Assembly (NCBI RefSeq): GCF_028885415.1
Contig: NZ_CP118527.1
Location: 7,688,001 to 7,752,000 of the forward strand
From: Streptomyces coeruleorubidus
GTDB taxonomy: Bacteria > Actinomycetota > Actinomycetes > Streptomycetales > Streptomycetaceae
Direction of reading: 5' to 3'
DNA length: 64,000 bases
Shown: positions 44,481 to 53,028 of the stretch, in pieces
Layout of the letters: the number at the start of each line of letters is the position of its first letter
How positions within the stretch are numbered: position 1 is the stretch's first letter
Notes under the pieces: generated by a model
What the model saw: only the letters and a program-made list of their open reading frames with translations
What the model was told of the DNA's origin: nothing
Databases searched by the model: none
Program-made: the position numbers and the translations under genes

Positions 44481-44819
44481 AGGTCGTGGGCATCCTCGTG
44501 TCGAGCTGGTCGCTCGCGCTGGTGCTGGACGTGCCGATGGGGTCCTTCGTCGGGCAGTGGGCGGGCTGGCGGTGGACCTTCGGCCTGTTGTCGCCGCTCG
44601 GTGTCCTCGTCCTGGCGGTGATGCTCCGTGTCGGAGGCGGGCCCCGAGCCGTCGGTGGGATGGGCCCGGGCTTTCCTGGCGCCGAGGGTGCCGGCGTACG
44701 TGCTGGCGACCTTCCTGGTGATGCTCGGCTGGTACGGCATGTACACGTTCCTCGGCACCGCCCTGGAGTACCGGTACGGCTCCGGAAGCTCCCTGACCGG
44801 CGTCATGGGCGCGTCCTGA
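44481..44819 (+). pseudogene. MFS transporter remnant
   Basis: The frame from about 44483 reads KVVGILVSSWSLALVLDVPM and FVGQWAGWRWTFGLLSPLGV, the conserved fourth-to-sixth membrane region of drug-efflux-type MFS proteins. A second frame (44628-44819) continues with ARAFLAPRVPAYVLATFLVM and LGWYGMYTFLGTALEYRY. A frameshift separates the two and both ends of the protein are missing. The left edge abuts the IS701 remnant. Confidence 0.7.
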
Positions 44820-44884
44820 CCGTCTCGCTGGCGGGCTGGTGCCCGCGCTGATGGGCGGAAGCCCCAGAGAGGTAGACGGAGCTT

Positions 44885-44905
44885 AAAATAAGTTGCTATT
44901 ATTTT
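44885..44905. promoter_or_regulatory. AT-rich operator-like inverted repeat upstream of DUF418 gene
   Basis: AAAATAA (44885-44891) and TTATTTT (44899-44905) form a perfect inverted repeat with a 7-bp spacer, in a patch strikingly AT-rich for this genome. A -10-like TATTAT at 44897-44902 lies within it, only five bases before the ATG at 44908, so the transcript could be leaderless and the repeat could be a repressor site. Confidence 0.5.
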
Positions 44906-44907
44906 TT

Positions 44908-46122
44908 ATGACCTCCTCTACCGACGCCGCGAACACGATTCCCACGGGCAGCGCTGTGGCCCCCGGTCGGCGTTCGCTGGCTCCCGATCTCGCGCGCGGC
45001 GTGATGCTGCTCGTGATCGCTGTCGTTCACGCGCACATGTACGTTCAGGCAGACGACTACTTACCGCTCGGCTACCCCACCGAGGGCGGATTACTGGACC
45101 GGGCCGTCGCGGGCGTGGTCACCGTCATGGGCGACACTCGCGGATACCCCATGTTCGCCGCCCTGTTCGGGTACGGAGTAGCGCAGATCCACAGACGGCA
45201 ACAGGCTGCGGGGAGGGAGTGGCACGACATCCGCCGTCTGCTGCGACAGCGCGGCCGCTGGCTGGTCGTCTTCGGTGGCTGCCATGCCGTCCTGCTGTAC
45301 TCCGGCGACATACTGGCCGCCTACGGGCTCATCGCGCTCTTGCTCGCCGGGATTCTCAGGTTCAGGGACAGGTCGCTGCTCGTGGCCGCCGGCGTGCTGT
45401 GCCTCATCAGCACGACCTTGTTCTCCCTGATATCGGCGAGCGCTGACATGGACGGCGGGGCCAGCGCGGTGGTCAGCACGACTGAGAATCCTCTCCGGGA
45501 CGCACTCAACCGGGCGACCGGCTGGCCGGGCTCGACGCTGATGCTGGTCTTCATCTCGGTCGGACCGTTCATGCTCGGCGTCTGGGCCGCCCGTCGACGT
45601 GTCCTGGAAGAGCCCGGCCGCCATCAGCGGTTCCTGCGGAACACGGCCGCGATCGGAATCGCCGCCGCCATCGCCGGCGGGCTCCCACTCGCGCTGATCA
45701 CTTCGCTCGTGTGGACCGACCCGTCACAGGCCACGCTCGGGATGGCAGGCGTACTGCACATGGCCGGCGGAGTCGCGGGCGGCTTGGGGTACGCGGCCCT
45801 GATCGGGCTGCTGGCGGTACGTGTCGGCGAGCAGCGCGGTCCGCTCGTGACCGCGCTCAGCGCCTGCGGTCAGCGTTCGATGACCTGCTATCTGCTGCAG
45901 TCGGTCGCCTGGCTCGGTCTGTTCGCGCCCTACACGCTGAATCTCGGCCGGCACCTCGGCGTCGCGGAAACCGTGCTGGTCGGCGTCATCGTCTGGGCGT
46001 GCTCCGTACTGATAGCCGACGTGCTGCGACGCATGAACCGGCGTGGTCCCGCCGAGACAGCGCTCCGCCGGCTCACCTACGGTCCGTCCCGCGAACGTTC
46101 CCCTGCCCAGAAGGCGTCCTGA
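44908..46122 (+). CDS. DUF418 (YeiB-type) membrane protein
   Basis: Encodes about 404 aa from the ATG at 44908. It has about eight hydrophobic spans (for example ARGVMLLVIAVVHAHMYV, TLMLVFISVGPFMLGVWAAR) and the DUF418 C-terminal pattern LSACGQRSMTCYLLQSVAWL. YeiB-like proteins are polytopic inner-membrane proteins of unknown, possibly transport or acyl-transfer, function. No Shine-Dalgarno is visible upstream, which fits a leaderless message. Confidence 0.8.
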   Translation: MTSSTDAANTIPTGSAVAPGRRSLAPDLARGVMLLVIAVVHAHMYVQADDYLPLGYPTEGGLLDRAVAGVVTVMGDTRGYPMFAALFGYGVAQIHRRQQAAGREWHDIRRLLRQRGRWLVVFGGCHAVLLYSGDILAAYGLIALLLAGILRFRDRSLLVAAGVLCLISTTLFSLISASADMDGGASAVVSTTENPLRDALNRATGWPGSTLMLVFISVGPFMLGVWAARRRVLEEPGRHQRFLRNTAAIGIAAAIAGGLPLALITSLVWTDPSQATLGMAGVLHMAGGVAGGLGYAALIGLLAVRVGEQRGPLVTALSACGQRSMTCYLLQSVAWLGLFAPYTLNLGRHLGVAETVLVGVIVWACSVLIADVLRRMNRRGPAETALRRLTYGPSRERSPAQKAS

Positions 46123-46125
46123 CCG

Positions 46126-46530
46126 TCAGCGTGAGGCCGCCCCGCCGTCGAACATGGGGATCACGCGTCGCGTCACGTTCGAGTTGCCCCGTGTGGGGAA
46201 TGCGTGGCCGCCGCTGGAAAGCTCGACGAAGGCGCCCTCGGTGCCGGCGGGCAGGGTGGCGTAGAGGGTGTCGCGCAAGGACGGGGTGACGGTGCCGTCG
46301 TCCCGGGCGCCCATGACCATCGTCGGCACCTGGACGTTGGACAGGTCCGGTGAGAATGAGGCGGGCGCGAACGGGACGGCCGCCTTCAGCGACGGCCGCC
46401 GCTGGGCCGCGCTGATGGCGCCGCCGCCCATGGAGTGACCCATCACTCCGAGCCGCTGGGGATCAACCCGGTCGCGCACCGGGCTGCGCTGGACGAGGTG
46501 GTCCAGTGCGGCGAGGAGCCGGGTATCGCG
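46126..46530 (-). pseudogene. Alpha/beta hydrolase (cutinase/dienelactone-hydrolase-like) remnant
   Basis: The translation TRLLAALDHLVQRSPVRDRV leads into the nucleophile elbow LGVMGHSMGGGAISAA and VQVPTMVMGARDDGTV, which match polyester- or lipase-type hydrolases. The region before the elbow is cut off near 46530, so the oxyanion-hole segment and any signal peptide are missing. The C-terminus is shortened too. GHAFPTRGNSNVTRR holds the likely catalytic His. A shorter functional start at 46479 cannot be excluded but would lack half of the domain. Confidence 0.6.
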
Positions 46531-47154
46531 GTCGCACTCTGTTCCTCCTCGTGCAGGGCGTGTCCGCAGCCCGCCAGGACAGCGGATGAGCCCTGGAGAG
46601 GCGCGTCCATGACAAACGCGGCCCCTGTGCGGGATTCGAGAGGCACGCCATCAGAGGGGTGGATTCGGCGAGTTGCGATACCGGCACGTCGTGCGGCCCG
46701 GGCGTGACAGGTTCTGTCGCGAAGTCGGATAGGTCGTTGAGGTTCTTTCGGTTCTGTTGACAATTGAGGAGGCTACTGAGGCACCCGGCATGCGGCAAGG
46801 CGTCAGCCCGACAGGTTCCCGAGTCTCGCCGTGGGGTGGGAATCAGCGCTGATCAGGTAACGACCGCCCGCTAATCCCCAGTTGAGATCAGTCGACGCGC
46901 CGGCGTGAATCGGTCGCATGCAGGGACGGCCGGCCGGGACCCTGCGTCGGGGAACCGGCTTGATCAAACAGATTGTCACATTCGGTCCGTGCAAAGGTCT
47001 TGCCGCTTCTTGGAAGCCCCTTCTAGCCTCAGTGGGAGCGCTCCCAGTGATCCAAGGCAAGATCCCTCCCGCGTGTACGGCGTAAGTGAATCGTTTCATT
47101 CATGGTGCCGGGACCACGGAACAAGCCCTGCCCACCCACGTGAAGGAGCCGCAC
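46531..47154. promoter_or_regulatory. Upstream region of the rhamnogalacturonan lyase, with CebR-type box
   Basis: The perfect 14-bp palindrome TGGGAGCGCTCCCA lies at 47033-47046, identical to the published CebR operator of Streptomyces cellulose/cello-oligosaccharide genes. A second inverted repeat, TGAATCGTTTCA, is at 47087-47098. GAAGGAG just before the start is the ribosome site. From 46531 to about 46980 no gene was recognised. Confidence 0.75.
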
Positions 47155-49476
47155 ATGTCCGTCCGGAGTCTGCGAAGAACCCGTGGGCCGGTCACGTTGT
47201 TGCTGGCGGTGTTGCTGGCCGCCGTCTCGCTGGTCGCCCTGCCCGTGTCCAGCGCGAGCGCGGCCGTGATCGACACGTCCGCCTACTACCAACTGGTCTC
47301 ACGCCACAGCGGCAAGGCCATCGACATCTCAGGAGGCTCCACCGCCGACGGCGCCGGGGTCGTCCAGCGGACCCCTGAAACCGCTGCCAGCCAGCAATTC
47401 CAGTTCGCCGATTCGGGCAACGGGTACTACCGGATCAAGGCCCGGCACAGTGGCAAGGTGCTCGACGTCGAGGGGTGGTCCACGGCCAACGGCGCGAACG
47501 TGCTGCAGTGGACGGACAACAACGCCGTCAATCAGCAGTTCGGCGTGGTCGACATCGACAGCCAGTATGTGCAGCTGATCAACCGCAACAGCGGCAAGGC
47601 TCTGGAGGTCTGGGAGCAGTCGACGGACGAAGGTGCCCGGATCTCGCAGTACAACGACGTCGACGGCTTCAATCAGCAGTGGCGGCTGGTCAAGGTCGAC
47701 GGCGGCACCAGCCCGGATCCCGACCCGCCGGTCGGTGACGCCCGGCAGATGGAGGACCTGAACCGGGGCCTGGTCTCGGTGCGTTCGGGCTCGAACAATC
47801 TGGTGTCCTGGCGGCTGCTGGGCACCGAGGGCTATGAAACAGCGTTCAACGTGTACCGCAACGGCACGAAGGTGAACGGCTCGCCGGTCACCGACTCCAC
47901 CAACTACGTTGACAGCGGCGCCCCTTCGGATGCCTCGTACACCGTGCGCGCGGTGGTGAACGGCACGGAGCAGCCGGCTTCGGAGCCCTCGCTGCGCTTC
48001 ACCGGCGGCAACTACCTGGATGTGCCGCTGTCTTCGCCCGGTTCGGGTTACACGCCGGTGGAGGCGAGCCCGGGTGACGTGGACGGCGACGGGCAGTACG
48101 AGCTGATCGTCAAGTGGGACCCGAGCAACGCGAAGGACAACTCACAGCCCGGCGTGACCGGCAACGTCTACATCGACGCCTACCGGCTGAACGGCCAGCG
48201 GCTGTGGCGCATCGATCTCGGCCGCAACATCCGGGCCGGGGCGCACTACACGCAGTTCCAGGTGTACGACTACGACGGCGACGGCCGGGCCGAAGTGGCC
48301 ATGAAGACGGCGGACGCCACACGCGACGGGCAGGGCACGGTCATCGGCAACGCGGGCGCCGACCACCGCAACTCCAGCGGCTACATCCTGGCCGGGCCCG
48401 AGTACCTGACCATGTTCAACGGTCTGACCGGCGCCGCGATGGCCACCGTCAACTACGACCCGCCGCGCGGCAACGTCTCCTCCTGGGGCGACAACTACGG
48501 CAACCGCGCGGACCGCTTCCTGGCCGGTACCGCGTACCTGGACGGACAGCGCCCGTCCCTGATCATGGCCCGCGGCTACTACACCCGCGCGGTCATCGCC
48601 GCCTGGGACTTTCGCAACGGGCAGTTCGTCAAGCGATGGACGTTCGACTCCAACGCCTCGGGCAACGGCGCCGCGTACGGCCAGGGCAATCACCAGCTGT
48701 CCGTCGCCGACGTCGATGCCGACGGCCGCCAGGAAATCGTCTACGGCTCCGCGACCATCGACGACAACGGCCGCCTGATGTATGCCACGCGCTTCGGCCA
48801 CGGCGACGCCCTGCACGTCGGCGACTTCGTGCCGGGCCGCACCGGCCTGGAGGTCTTCTCCATCCACGAGGCGAGCAACCAGCCCGGCTCCGACCTCCAC
48901 GACGCCCGCACCGGACAGGTCATCCACCGCACCCCCACCAGTGGCTCCGACGAGGGACCGGGCCGTGGCGTTGCCGGTGACATCTACGCCGGCAACGCGG
49001 GCGCCGAGTTCTGGGGCTCCGGACCGAACATGAGCAACCTGCGCAACTCCTCCGGAGGCAACGTCGGCCGCAACCCGTCCTCGGCGAACTTCCTCGCCTG
49101 GTGGGACGCCGATCCGGTGCGCGAACTGCTGAACGGCACCCAGATCGACAAGTACGGCACCGGCGGCGACACCCGGCTGCTCACCGGCAGCGGCGTGGCC
49201 TCCAGCAACGGCACCAAGTCCACCCCGGTGCTCTCGGGCGACCTCTTCGGCGACTGGCGCGAGGAAGTCATCTGGCGCCACTCCGGCAACAACGCCCTGC
49301 GCATCTACGCCACGTCCACCCCCACGACCACCAAACTGCACACCCTGGCCCACGACGCCCAGTACCGCACCGCCCTGGCCTGGCAGAACACCGCCTACAA
49401 CCAGCCGCCCCACCCCGGCTACTTCCTCGGCGCCGGCATGACCCGCCCGCCGCAGCCCAACGTCTACGTGCGCTGA
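47155..49476 (+). CDS. Secreted rhamnogalacturonan lyase, CBM13-PL11
   Basis: Encodes about 773 aa from the ATG at 47155. A signal peptide (TLLLAVLLAAVSLVALPVSS) is followed by a ricin-B/CBM13 trefoil (about 38-180) with three QxF/W repeats: ASQQFQF, VNQQFGV, FNQQWRL. After a Pro-rich linker comes the PL11 catalytic region: RQMEDLNRGLVSVRSG and a beta-propeller with calcium-binding loops DVDGDGQYE, DYDGDGRAE and DVDADGRQE. PL11 enzymes cleave rhamnogalacturonan-I by beta-elimination, with calcium. The gene is likely controlled by the CebR-type box 109 bp upstream and ends before a perfect bidirectional terminator. Confidence 0.93.
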   Translation: MSVRSLRRTRGPVTLLLAVLLAAVSLVALPVSSASAAVIDTSAYYQLVSRHSGKAIDISGGSTADGAGVVQRTPETAASQQFQFADSGNGYYRIKARHSGKVLDVEGWSTANGANVLQWTDNNAVNQQFGVVDIDSQYVQLINRNSGKALEVWEQSTDEGARISQYNDVDGFNQQWRLVKVDGGTSPDPDPPVGDARQMEDLNRGLVSVRSGSNNLVSWRLLGTEGYETAFNVYRNGTKVNGSPVTDSTNYVDSGAPSDASYTVRAVVNGTEQPASEPSLRFTGGNYLDVPLSSPGSGYTPVEASPGDVDGDGQYELIVKWDPSNAKDNSQPGVTGNVYIDAYRLNGQRLWRIDLGRNIRAGAHYTQFQVYDYDGDGRAEVAMKTADATRDGQGTVIGNAGADHRNSSGYILAGPEYLTMFNGLTGAAMATVNYDPPRGNVSSWGDNYGNRADRFLAGTAYLDGQRPSLIMARGYYTRAVIAAWDFRNGQFVKRWTFDSNASGNGAAYGQGNHQLSVADVDADGRQEIVYGSATIDDNGRLMYATRFGHGDALHVGDFVPGRTGLEVFSIHEASNQPGSDLHDARTGQVIHRTPTSGSDEGPGRGVAGDIYAGNAGAEFWGSGPNMSNLRNSSGGNVGRNPSSANFLAWWDADPVRELLNGTQIDKYGTGGDTRLLTGSGVASSNGTKSTPVLSGDLFGDWREEVIWRHSGNNALRIYATSTPTTTKLHTLAHDAQYRTALAWQNTAYNQPPHPGYFLGAGMTRPPQPNVYVR

Positions 49477-49509
49477 CGGCACCCGCCGGCACACGGGGAA
49501 GGAACAACA

Positions 49510-49547
49510 CTCCAGGTCGGCCGGGACAGCCCCCGGCCGACCTGGAG
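49510..49547. terminator. Bidirectional terminator between convergent genes
   Basis: CTCCAGGTCGGCCGGG (49510-49525) pairs perfectly over 16 bp with CCCGGCCGACCTGGAG (49532-49547), with a 6-nt loop. It separates the plus-strand rhamnogalacturonan lyase from the minus-strand catabolic operon. Confidence 0.9.
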
Positions 49548-49580
49548 GTCCCCGGACCAGCGGAGCCGGAACGGCTTCCG

Positions 49581-50501
49581 TCAGTCCCGGGCGCCGAAGA
49601 CCTGGACGCCCGCTCCCACACCAGCCTCGGAGTAGTCGTGGAAGCCGCGCCCGGACTTCCGGCCGAGCAGACCTGCCTCCACCATGCGCAGCAGCAGGGG
49701 AGGCGGGGCGTGCTGCGGGTCCTTGAAGTCGGCGTACATCGCCTCGGCGATGGCGGTGAGGGTGTCCAGGCCGATCAGGTCGGCCAGGCTCAGCGGGCCC
49801 ATGGGGTGGGCGCAGCCGAGGACCATGCCGGTGTCGATGTCCTCCGCGCAGGCATGGCCGGACTCCAGCATCCGGATCGCGGAGAGCAGGTAGGGCACCA
49901 GCAGGGCGTTCACCACGAACCCGGCCCGGTCCTGGGCACGGATGACCTTCTTGCCCAGCGCCTGCGTGACGAAGTCCTCGGCACGGGCCTGTGCCTGATG
50001 GGCCGTCAGCAGTGAGGGGACGATCTCCACGAGCTCCAGCACCGGCACCGGGTTGAAGAAGTGGACCCCGATCACCTGGTGCGGGCGTGCGGTGGCCATG
50101 CCCAGTTTCATGATGGGGAGGGAGGAGGTGTTCGAGGCGAGCAGCGCGTCCTCGCGGGTGACGACCCGGTCCAGCTCGGCGAACAGCTCGACCTTGACCT
50201 TCTCGTCCTCCGTCGCCGCCTCCACCACCAGGTCCCGGTCGGCCAGTTCCGCCAGGTGCGTGGTGACCCGCACCCGGTCGAGGACGGCGTCGCGTTCCGT
50301 CACGGAGAGCTTGCCGCGCCGTACGCCGCGCTCCAGCGAAGCGGCGATCCGGGACCGGCCGGCCCCGGCCGCGCCGGCGTGCACCTCGTGCACCACCACG
50401 TCCAGCCCGGCCCGGGCGCAGACCTCGGCGATGCCCGCACCCATCAGGCCGCAGCCGACGACCCCGACCCGGCGGATGCCGGGCCCTGGCGCATCGCTCA
50501 C
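49581..50501 (-). CDS. 3-hydroxyacyl-CoA (3-hydroxybutyryl-CoA) dehydrogenase
   Basis: Encodes about 306 aa from a GTG at 50501 that overlaps the preceding gene's stop (GTGA). The NAD-binding motif VGVVGCGLMGAGIAEVCARA is followed by NTSSLPIMKL and VIGVHFFNPVPVLELVEIVP, which carries the catalytic His with Glu nearby, and DRAGFVVNALLVPYL. It oxidises 3-hydroxyacyl-CoA to 3-ketoacyl-CoA. It is the last gene of the operon and supplies a beta-oxidation step after the acyl-CoA dehydrogenase; a separate hydratase and thiolase are not in the window. Confidence 0.9.
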   Translation of the reverse strand: MSDAPGPGIRRVGVVGCGLMGAGIAEVCARAGLDVVVHEVHAGAAGAGRSRIAASLERGVRRGKLSVTERDAVLDRVRVTTHLAELADRDLVVEAATEDEKVKVELFAELDRVVTREDALLASNTSSLPIMKLGMATARPHQVIGVHFFNPVPVLELVEIVPSLLTAHQAQARAEDFVTQALGKKVIRAQDRAGFVVNALLVPYLLSAIRMLESGHACAEDIDTGMVLGCAHPMGPLSLADLIGLDTLTAIAEAMYADFKDPQHAPPPLLLRMVEAGLLGRKSGRGFHDYSEAGVGAGVQVFGARD

Positions 50502-51688
50502 CGGAACGCCGCCTGGCCCGTCAGTGCCTGCCCGATCATCAGGGTGTGCATCTCCACGGTGCCCTCGTAGGTGAGGATCGACTCCAGGTTGTTGGCGTGC
50601 CGGATCACCGGGTACTCCAGCGAGATGCCGTTGGCGCCGAGGATCGTCCGGGCGGTCCGGCAGATCTCCAATGCGGTACGGGTGTTGTTGAGCTTGCCGT
50701 GACTGACCTGCTCGGGGCGAAGTCCGCGGTCGTCCTTGATGCGGCCGAGGTGGAAGGCGAGCAGCGTGCCCTTGGCCAACTCCACCGACATGTCGGTGAG
50801 TTTGGCCTGGGTCAGCTGGAAGGAGCTGATCGGGCGGCCGAACTGGACGCGGTCGCCGGCGTAGGCCAGGGCGGTCCGGAAAGCCGACCGGGCGGCGCCC
50901 ATCGCGCCCCACGCGATGCCGTAGCGCGCCTCGTTGAGGCAGGACAGCGGCCCGCGAAGACCCCGTACCTCCGGCAGCACGGCGGATCCGGGCAGTCGTA
51001 CCGAATCCAGCACGAGCTCGCTGGTCACCGAGGCCCTCAGGGACATCTTGTGCTTGATCGCGGGGGCGGAGAAACCCGGGGTGTCGGTCGGGACGACGAA
51101 GCCGCGCACGCCGTCGTCCGTACGGGCCCAGACGACGGCCACGTCGGCCACCGATCCGTTGGTGATCCACATCTTGCGCCCGTCGAGGACCCAGTCGTCG
51201 CCGTCACGGCGGGCCGCGGTGCGCATGCTGCCCGGGTCGGAGCCGGAGTCGGGCTCGGTGAGTCCGAAGCAGCCGATCGCGGTCCCTGCCGCGAGGCGCG
51301 GCAGCCACTCCTCCTTCTGCTCCTCCGAACCGAAGGCGTGGATCGCGTACATGGCCAGCGAGCCCTGGACCGAGACCAGGGAGCGCAGTCCGGAGTCGGT
51401 CGCCTCCAGTTCCAGGCAGGCGAGACCGTAGTCGACGGCGCTCATGCCCGCGCAGCCGTAGCCCTCCAAGTGCATGCCCAGCAGGCCGAGTTCGCCGAGT
51501 TCCTTGGTCAGGCCACGGATGTCCTCGATCGCGCCCTGCTCGAACCAGTCGGCGATGTGGGGCTCCACGCGCCGGTCGCAGAACGTGCGGACGGCATCGC
51601 GGACGGCGCGTTCGTCCGGGGTCAGCAGGCTGTCGAGTTCGACGAGGTCGAGAGGGTCGGCCGGGCGTGGGGCGTGCTGGGCGTGCAT
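50498..51688 (-). CDS. Acyl-CoA dehydrogenase, glutaryl-CoA dehydrogenase-like
   Basis: Encodes 396 aa. FAD-binding segments are CFGLTEPDSGSDPGSM and VLDGRKMWITNG, and QFGRPISSFQLTQAKLTDMS lies in the C-terminal helical domain. The catalytic Glu lies in ILTYEGTVEMHTLMIG, at the position of the glutaryl-CoA dehydrogenase base. The overall pattern is closest to GcdH. If so, it may dehydrogenate (and possibly decarboxylate) a dicarboxylyl-CoA formed from the cleaved ring; that step is inferred. Confidence 0.88.
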   Translation of the reverse strand: MHAQHAPRPADPLDLVELDSLLTPDERAVRDAVRTFCDRRVEPHIADWFEQGAIEDIRGLTKELGELGLLGMHLEGYGCAGMSAVDYGLACLELEATDSGLRSLVSVQGSLAMYAIHAFGSEEQKEEWLPRLAAGTAIGCFGLTEPDSGSDPGSMRTAARRDGDDWVLDGRKMWITNGSVADVAVVWARTDDGVRGFVVPTDTPGFSAPAIKHKMSLRASVTSELVLDSVRLPGSAVLPEVRGLRGPLSCLNEARYGIAWGAMGAARSAFRTALAYAGDRVQFGRPISSFQLTQAKLTDMSVELAKGTLLAFHLGRIKDDRGLRPEQVSHGKLNNTRTALEICRTARTILGANGISLEYPVIRHANNLESILTYEGTVEMHTLMIGQALTGQAAFR

Positions 51689-51783
51689 CAGGGGTCTCCA
51701 GGGTTCCGAAGGCTACGAGATGAACAGGCCGCCGGTCAGGGGGGTACCGGCGGCCTCCGGCTGGTGGGAGGCCGCCGGGTCGC

Positions 51784-51838
51784 TCACGAGGCGGCGGTCG
51801 GGCTGATGACGGTCACGAGGCGGCGGTCGGGCTGATGA
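51784..51838. repeat. 26-bp direct repeat over the MDR gene stop codon
   Basis: A 26-bp unit beginning TCACGAGGCGGCGGTCGGGC and ending TGATGA occurs at 51784-51809 and 51813-51838, separated by CGG. The second copy is the end of the minus-strand dehydrogenase gene, including its stop (51813-51815), so the gene's 3' end is duplicated downstream. Confidence 0.9.
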
Positions 51839-52931
51839 TGAAGTTGCTGAATCCGCCGTTGCGCCGGGCGAAGCCGCCGATGGCGTCGTTGACCTGTTCC
51901 AGCGGGAAGACCTGGTGCTCCAGCGGTCCGAGGTCCAGCAGACCGGCCTCCACCATGTCCGCCATGGCCTGGCCCTCGCCGGAGGTGAACCAGGCCGATC
52001 CGATCAGCCGCAGCTGCTGGTCCATCATCCGGTGGATGTCGACGGGCAGATCGCCGGCGACCGCGCCGATGTTCACCGCGATGCCCCCGCGTGCCATCGC
52101 CCGCATGCCGGCCAGGAACGTCTCGTGCGGGGCGCCCGGGCCGAGCGCGTCGATGTAGATGTCGGCGCCGTAGCCGTCGGTCTCCTCACGGACCCAGTCG
52201 TCGAGCGGGCCGTCGTCCAGGGCGTGCAGCCGCAGGCGTCCGTCGGCGAGCTTGCCGACCTGGTCGAGCAGGCCCTTGTCGCGACCGGTGCCGTAGACGT
52301 GGGTCAGGCCCATGGCGGGGGCGAGGAGTGCGGCGCCGATGCCGAGGGTGCCGCTGATGCCGTTGACCAGGATCGTCTTGCCCGGGCCGGCCCCGGCCTT
52401 GCGGAGGGCGGAGTACATGGTGCCGAGGTAGCCGAAGCGGGCCGCCGCGTTGAACGACAGCGCGTCCGGCAGCTTCACCAGGGAGTACGCGGGCGCCACC
52501 ATGTACTCGGCGAGGCCGCCCTGGTAGCGGTCCAGCAGGTCCAGGGCCGTCGGTGAAAAGCCGAAATATCCGGCGAAGGCGTAGCTGGCGCAGTTGATCG
52601 AGTCGCCGTTGCGACAGGACCGGCACGAGCCGCAGGAGCGGCCCGGGTTGACGTACACCCGGTCGCCCGGCTTGAACGCCTGGACACCCGGGCCGACGGA
52701 CTCCACCACACCCGCCGGGTCGAGACCGAAGATCGCCGGCAGGGTCGGCAGCGGGCTGTGCGGGAACCAAGTCGTCCACATGTTCAGGATGTTGGCGAGG
52801 TTCGGAACGATGTTGACGGCGTGGACGGCCACGCGGACGTCACCGGGGCCGGGCTCGGGAACGGGCAGTTCCTCGATCCTCATCGGCTCGCCGACGGCGT
52901 GCATCCGCGCGGCTCGCATGGTCGCACTCAT
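51813..52931 (-). CDS. MDR-family zinc-type oxidoreductase lacking catalytic zinc ligands
   Basis: Encodes 372 aa. The N-terminal GroES-like domain includes GDRVYVNPGRSCGSCRSCRN, whose cysteines match the structural-zinc lobe of alcohol dehydrogenases. The usual catalytic-zinc pair (Cys near residue 40 and the GHE motif) is replaced by VNIVPN and GLDPAG. NAD(P) binding is indicated by ILVNGISGTLGIGAALLA. It may therefore act as a zinc-independent quinone- or enoyl-reductase-like enzyme. It lies in the operon after the CoA ligase gene, 98 bp apart, with three 12-bp tandem repeats (52942-52977) and GAGGAG in its leader. Confidence 0.82.
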   Translation of the reverse strand: MSATMRAARMHAVGEPMRIEELPVPEPGPGDVRVAVHAVNIVPNLANILNMWTTWFPHSPLPTLPAIFGLDPAGVVESVGPGVQAFKPGDRVYVNPGRSCGSCRSCRNGDSINCASYAFAGYFGFSPTALDLLDRYQGGLAEYMVAPAYSLVKLPDALSFNAAARFGYLGTMYSALRKAGAGPGKTILVNGISGTLGIGAALLAPAMGLTHVYGTGRDKGLLDQVGKLADGRLRLHALDDGPLDDWVREETDGYGADIYIDALGPGAPHETFLAGMRAMARGGIAVNIGAVAGDLPVDIHRMMDQQLRLIGSAWFTSGEGQAMADMVEAGLLDLGPLEHQVFPLEQVNDAIGGFARRNGGFSNFIISPTAAS

Positions 52932-52941
52932 GGCGTCTCCT

Positions 52942-52977
52942 CGGGTTCGGCTTCGGGTTCGGCTTCGGGTACGGCTG
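52942..52977. repeat. 12-bp tandem triplicate in the MDR gene leader
   Basis: CGGGTTCGGCTT occurs at 52942-52953 and 52954-52965, with a near copy CGGGTACGGCTG at 52966-52977. It lies between the CoA ligase stop (53029) and the MDR start (52931), just upstream of the ribosome site on the minus strand. Confidence 0.8.
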
Positions 52978-53028
52978 GGGGAGACGGCGCCAACGGTGGC
53001 GCGGCCTCTGGGAGTTGTGGAGGGTGGG

